Positions 62,379 to 64,000 of a stretch of DNA of 64,000 nt are shown in pieces. The DNA comes from Nocardioides sp. Root140. Its GTDB lineage: Bacteria > Actinomycetota > Actinomycetes > Propionibacteriales > Nocardioidaceae. Made by a program: the position numbers and the translations under genes. Position 1 is the stretch's first letter, and each line of letters starts with the position of its first letter. The notes under the pieces were generated by a model. The model had not been told where the DNA came from and made no database searches. It saw only the letters and a list, made by a program, of their open reading frames with translations. Location: the NCBI RefSeq assembly GCF_001426745.1, contig NZ_LMFI01000001.1, positions 1 through 64,000 on the forward strand, written 5' to 3'.

Positions 62379-62698
62379 GGTGTGTCCCTTCGCGACTTGC
62401 TTGGGTGGTGGGCGGGCGCCCGGCACCCGGCATCCGGCTCTCGTTGAACGGGAGGCCAGTGCCAGCCGGTTAACCGCATTACGGAACGGACGAATTCTTC
62501 GGGCGAATCGAAGGACTCGCGCCGGCGACCGGACCGGGTCTCGTAGACCTCTCCGAGCCAGGGTTCATCGGCCGCGAATACGACCTTCCATCGGCGCATT
62601 GGCCTGGGTCTCGATCCCGCCGCTTGAACCGAGGCGGTGTCGGTCGACGCCAGCTTCTGGATCAACGTCAACTGTTCGGTTCGCGAACCGGATGTCAT
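62375..62698 (-). CDS. Small conserved-looking protein of unknown function
   Basis: The 107-residue protein has a central part [20 protein letters not shown] then [19 protein letters not shown], and a Pro/Arg-rich tail. I do not recognise a family. It resembles in size the epsilon subunits of actinobacterial acyl-CoA carboxylases but lacks their typical start. It is translationally coupled to the acyl-CoA dehydrogenase (4-base overlap) and is first behind operator B, which suggests a real role in the pathway. Confidence 0.6.
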   Translation of the reverse strand: MTSGSRTEQLTLIQKLASTDTASVQAAGSRPRPMRRWKVVFAADEPWLGEVYETRSGRRRESFDSPEEFVRSVMRLTGWHWPPVQREPDAGCRAPAHHPSKSRRDTP

Positions 62699-62783
62699 CG
62701 GCGTCCTTCTCTCCTCGGCCCCGCGGGCGATGTCCCGCCTTTGCGGGAGCCATTGGGAGCGTATGGAGTCTCGTGATTGATGT

Positions 62784-62801
62784 CAACCGTCTGGTAGGTT
62801 G
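62784..62801. promoter_or_regulatory. Operator B, divergent for 62698 unit and carboxyltransferase pseudogene
   Basis: CAACC-GTCTGGTA-GGTTG. The site lies 86 bases upstream of the 62698 start and also in the duplicated carboxyltransferase promoter reading rightward. Confidence 0.78.
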
Positions 62802-62814
62802 ATCTACCGACGGA

Positions 62815-63360
62815 AAGATTGGAGTCTGGGTGAGTGTCCGATCGCACCATCACCGACCACGCCGACGAGCAAGTGGGGGGCCCTTGAATATGCGCCACCA
62901 TCGGTGGGCCCAGCTCGAATTCAAGGACCCGCGGAAACTCGCTGTTCGGGGTCGAGCGGGTGCCCAGTGCGACGACGGCATCCATGAGCTCTTGGCTCTC
63001 CGAGAGGGACATGGAACCGCCGACGCCGCGCGAGCGCGGCTACAAGACGAGGGCGTGGCCGGCTGGGCTCACTTCCACAGTCGCCCGACCGCGATTGCTG
63101 GCCACGACTTCGGTGTCGCCAGCGGCTCTATCGGGGCAGTATTCGCTGACACGGTCGCGCGACCGCAGAAGTTGGCCATCGAGAGGCAGATGCCGATCGG
63201 TGACATCCGCTCGCGACGACGCGAAGATCGACCTGATCACTACGAGTTCCTCGGACCCGCCGCAAACGCCGCCGAAGGCAATCCAGATGCCCTTGAATGG
63301 AAAGGCGGTCTCTTCATGGCACTGTGCGAATTTCGGTGGCACGACCAAGAGGCCCCGTGA
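62815..63360 (+). pseudogene. Decayed second copy of the carboxyltransferase (N-terminal third)
   Basis: Reading rightward after a promoter copied from 59960-60003, the frame encodes DPRKLAVRGRAGAQCDDGIH then GWAHFHSRPTAIAGHDFG, VASGSIGAVFADTVARPQKL and AIERQMPIGDI. These match in order the carboxyltransferase at 58440 (EPRDLSARNRAVALCDSGAF, GWGLIHGRPTAIASHDFA, VAGGSIGSVFADKVVRLQRF, AIDNGMPIIYI). The IYINDSGGARIHEG oxyanion segment is lost, and only about 170 codons remain before bluB. It is a truncated, frame-damaged paralogue. Confidence 0.82.
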
Positions 63361-64000
63361 TTTGGAAACGGCCGATCCCTCTCATCGGTGACCGGACCTC
63401 GGCGGCCGAGCGTGCCGCCGAGGTCAGGGGCTGGGCGTTCCCGAGCACGTCCAAGGATGCGTTCTACGACCTCGTTGCCGCCCGCCGGGATATTCGCCGC
63501 TATCGTCCAGACCCGGTCGACTCCGAGACTCTCAACCGAGTTCTCGCTGCCGCCCACGCGGCCCCATCGGTGGGGCAAAGTCAGCCCTGGCGGTTCATCG
63601 TCGTCTCTGAGCCGGAGGCTCGGGAGCGGGCTGCTCGGATGGCCGACGAGCAGCGGCTTCGACAGGCGCGGCAATTGGAGCCAGATGCGGCGCGACGGCT
63701 GCTCGACTTGCAGCTCGAAGGCATCCGGGAGGCGCCGTTGGGGGTGGTCGTCGCCTGCGACAGACGTACGCCGTCCGGGGGAGTCCTCGGCAGGGCGACC
63801 TTCCCGGATGCGGATCTGTGGTCGTGTGCGTGCGCCATAGAGAACCTGTGGCTGGCCGCGCGGGCTGAGGGTCTGGGCGTCGGCTGGGTCACCCTGTTCG
63901 ACCCGCAGCAGTTGGAGGATCTCGTCGGCGTGCCTGACGGTGTGGTCACCCTCGGCTGGTTGTGTCTCGGCTGGCCCGACGAACGACCACCGGCTCCGGG
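63357..64000 (+). CDS. bluB: 5,6-Dimethylbenzimidazole synthase BluB, partial at window end
   Basis: The frame from the GTG at 63357, overlapping the stop of the pseudogene, encodes more than 214 residues and runs off the window. It has the BluB/nitroreductase pattern FYDLVAARRDIRRYRPDPV, AAHAAPSVGQSQPWRFIVVS, LEGIREAPLGVVVACDR, LWSCACAIENLWLAARAEGL and GVGWVTLFDPQQLEDLVGVP. BluB turns FMNH2 into the lower ligand of cobalamin. Proximity to B12-dependent mutases fits cofactor supply. The exact start is uncertain because no strong ribosome-binding site is seen. Confidence 0.85.
   Translation, partial: MIWKRPIPLIGDRTSAAERAAEVRGWAFPSTSKDAFYDLVAARRDIRRYRPDPVDSETLNRVLAAAHAAPSVGQSQPWRFIVVSEPEARERAARMADEQRLRQARQLEPDAARRLLDLQLEGIREAPLGVVVACDRRTPSGGVLGRATFPDADLWSCACAIENLWLAARAEGLGVGWVTLFDPQQLEDLVGVPDGVVTLGWLCLGWPDERPPAP

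Overview
The window is high-GC DNA with GTG/ATG starts, ATGA-overlapping operons and TetR-controlled acyl-CoA catabolism. It suggests a soil-type actinobacterium (Nocardioides/Rhodococcus-like; genus not determinable from the sequence alone). Almost every intact gene belongs to CoA-thioester catabolism, and the catabolic blocks are separated by insertion-sequence debris.

Layout: (1) 1-2209, an intact IS30-family element, a second truncated copy of its right end, and a DNA-methylase tail. (2) 2394-13404, a TetR gene divergent from a beta-oxidation operon: CaiB-type CoA transferase, two AMP-forming acyl-CoA ligases, two enoyl-CoA hydratases, thiolase, HSD10-like SDR, LCAD-like dehydrogenase, a frameshifted MaoC pseudogene and an MBL hydrolase. 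(3) 13433-14080, a decayed IS3 remnant. (4) 14059-21219, MaoC-TetR divergent from a second beta-oxidation operon ending in a DUF35/SCP2-thiolase pair. (5) 21220-25412, an IS graveyard: an IS30 copy nested in an IS3 element, plus IS630 and IS3 fragments. (6) 25805-27189, DUF5519-DoxX divergent from an HxlR regulator. (7) 27190-28429, gene-poor. (8) 28430-37782, a PaaK-type ligase, MHS transporter, PaaI thioesterase, two LuxR-type regulators, TetR, a two-subunit B12-dependent acyl-CoA mutase with its MeaB GTPase, and an amidohydrolase. (9) 37783-38740, gene-poor. (10) 38741-62698, a large minus-strand block: AMP ligase, complete Liv-type ABC importer, atypical PaaK-like protein, second AMP ligase, biotin carboxylase, second MeaB, MBL hydrolase, 3-hydroxyacyl-CoA dehydrogenase, a second and very divergent B12 mutase pair, enoyl-CoA hydratase, biotin carrier protein, TetR, thiolase, carboxyltransferase, IS481/methyltransferase debris, acyl-CoA dehydrogenase and a small unknown protein. 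(11) 62784-64000, a decayed second carboxyltransferase copy carrying a duplicate of the carboxyltransferase promoter, then bluB running off the window.

The most interesting part is region 10. Its genes form four transcription units (heads at 46905, 55995, 59960 and 62698), and each is preceded by an inverted repeat of the form CAACC-N8-GGTTG. A three-part acyl-CoA carboxylase (biotin carboxylase, carrier and carboxyltransferase in separate units) and a B12 mutase therefore look like one regulon, probably under the TetR protein encoded at 56389-57156. The mutase lacks the residues that define methylmalonyl-CoA mutase and even the catalytic His, so this is unlikely to be the ordinary propionyl-CoA route. 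The working inference is import, CoA activation, beta-oxidation-like steps, and a carboxylation and/or carbon-skeleton rearrangement of an unusual branched or alicyclic acyl-CoA. A different mutase in region 8 is also atypical and has its own shared operator. The substrates are unknown.
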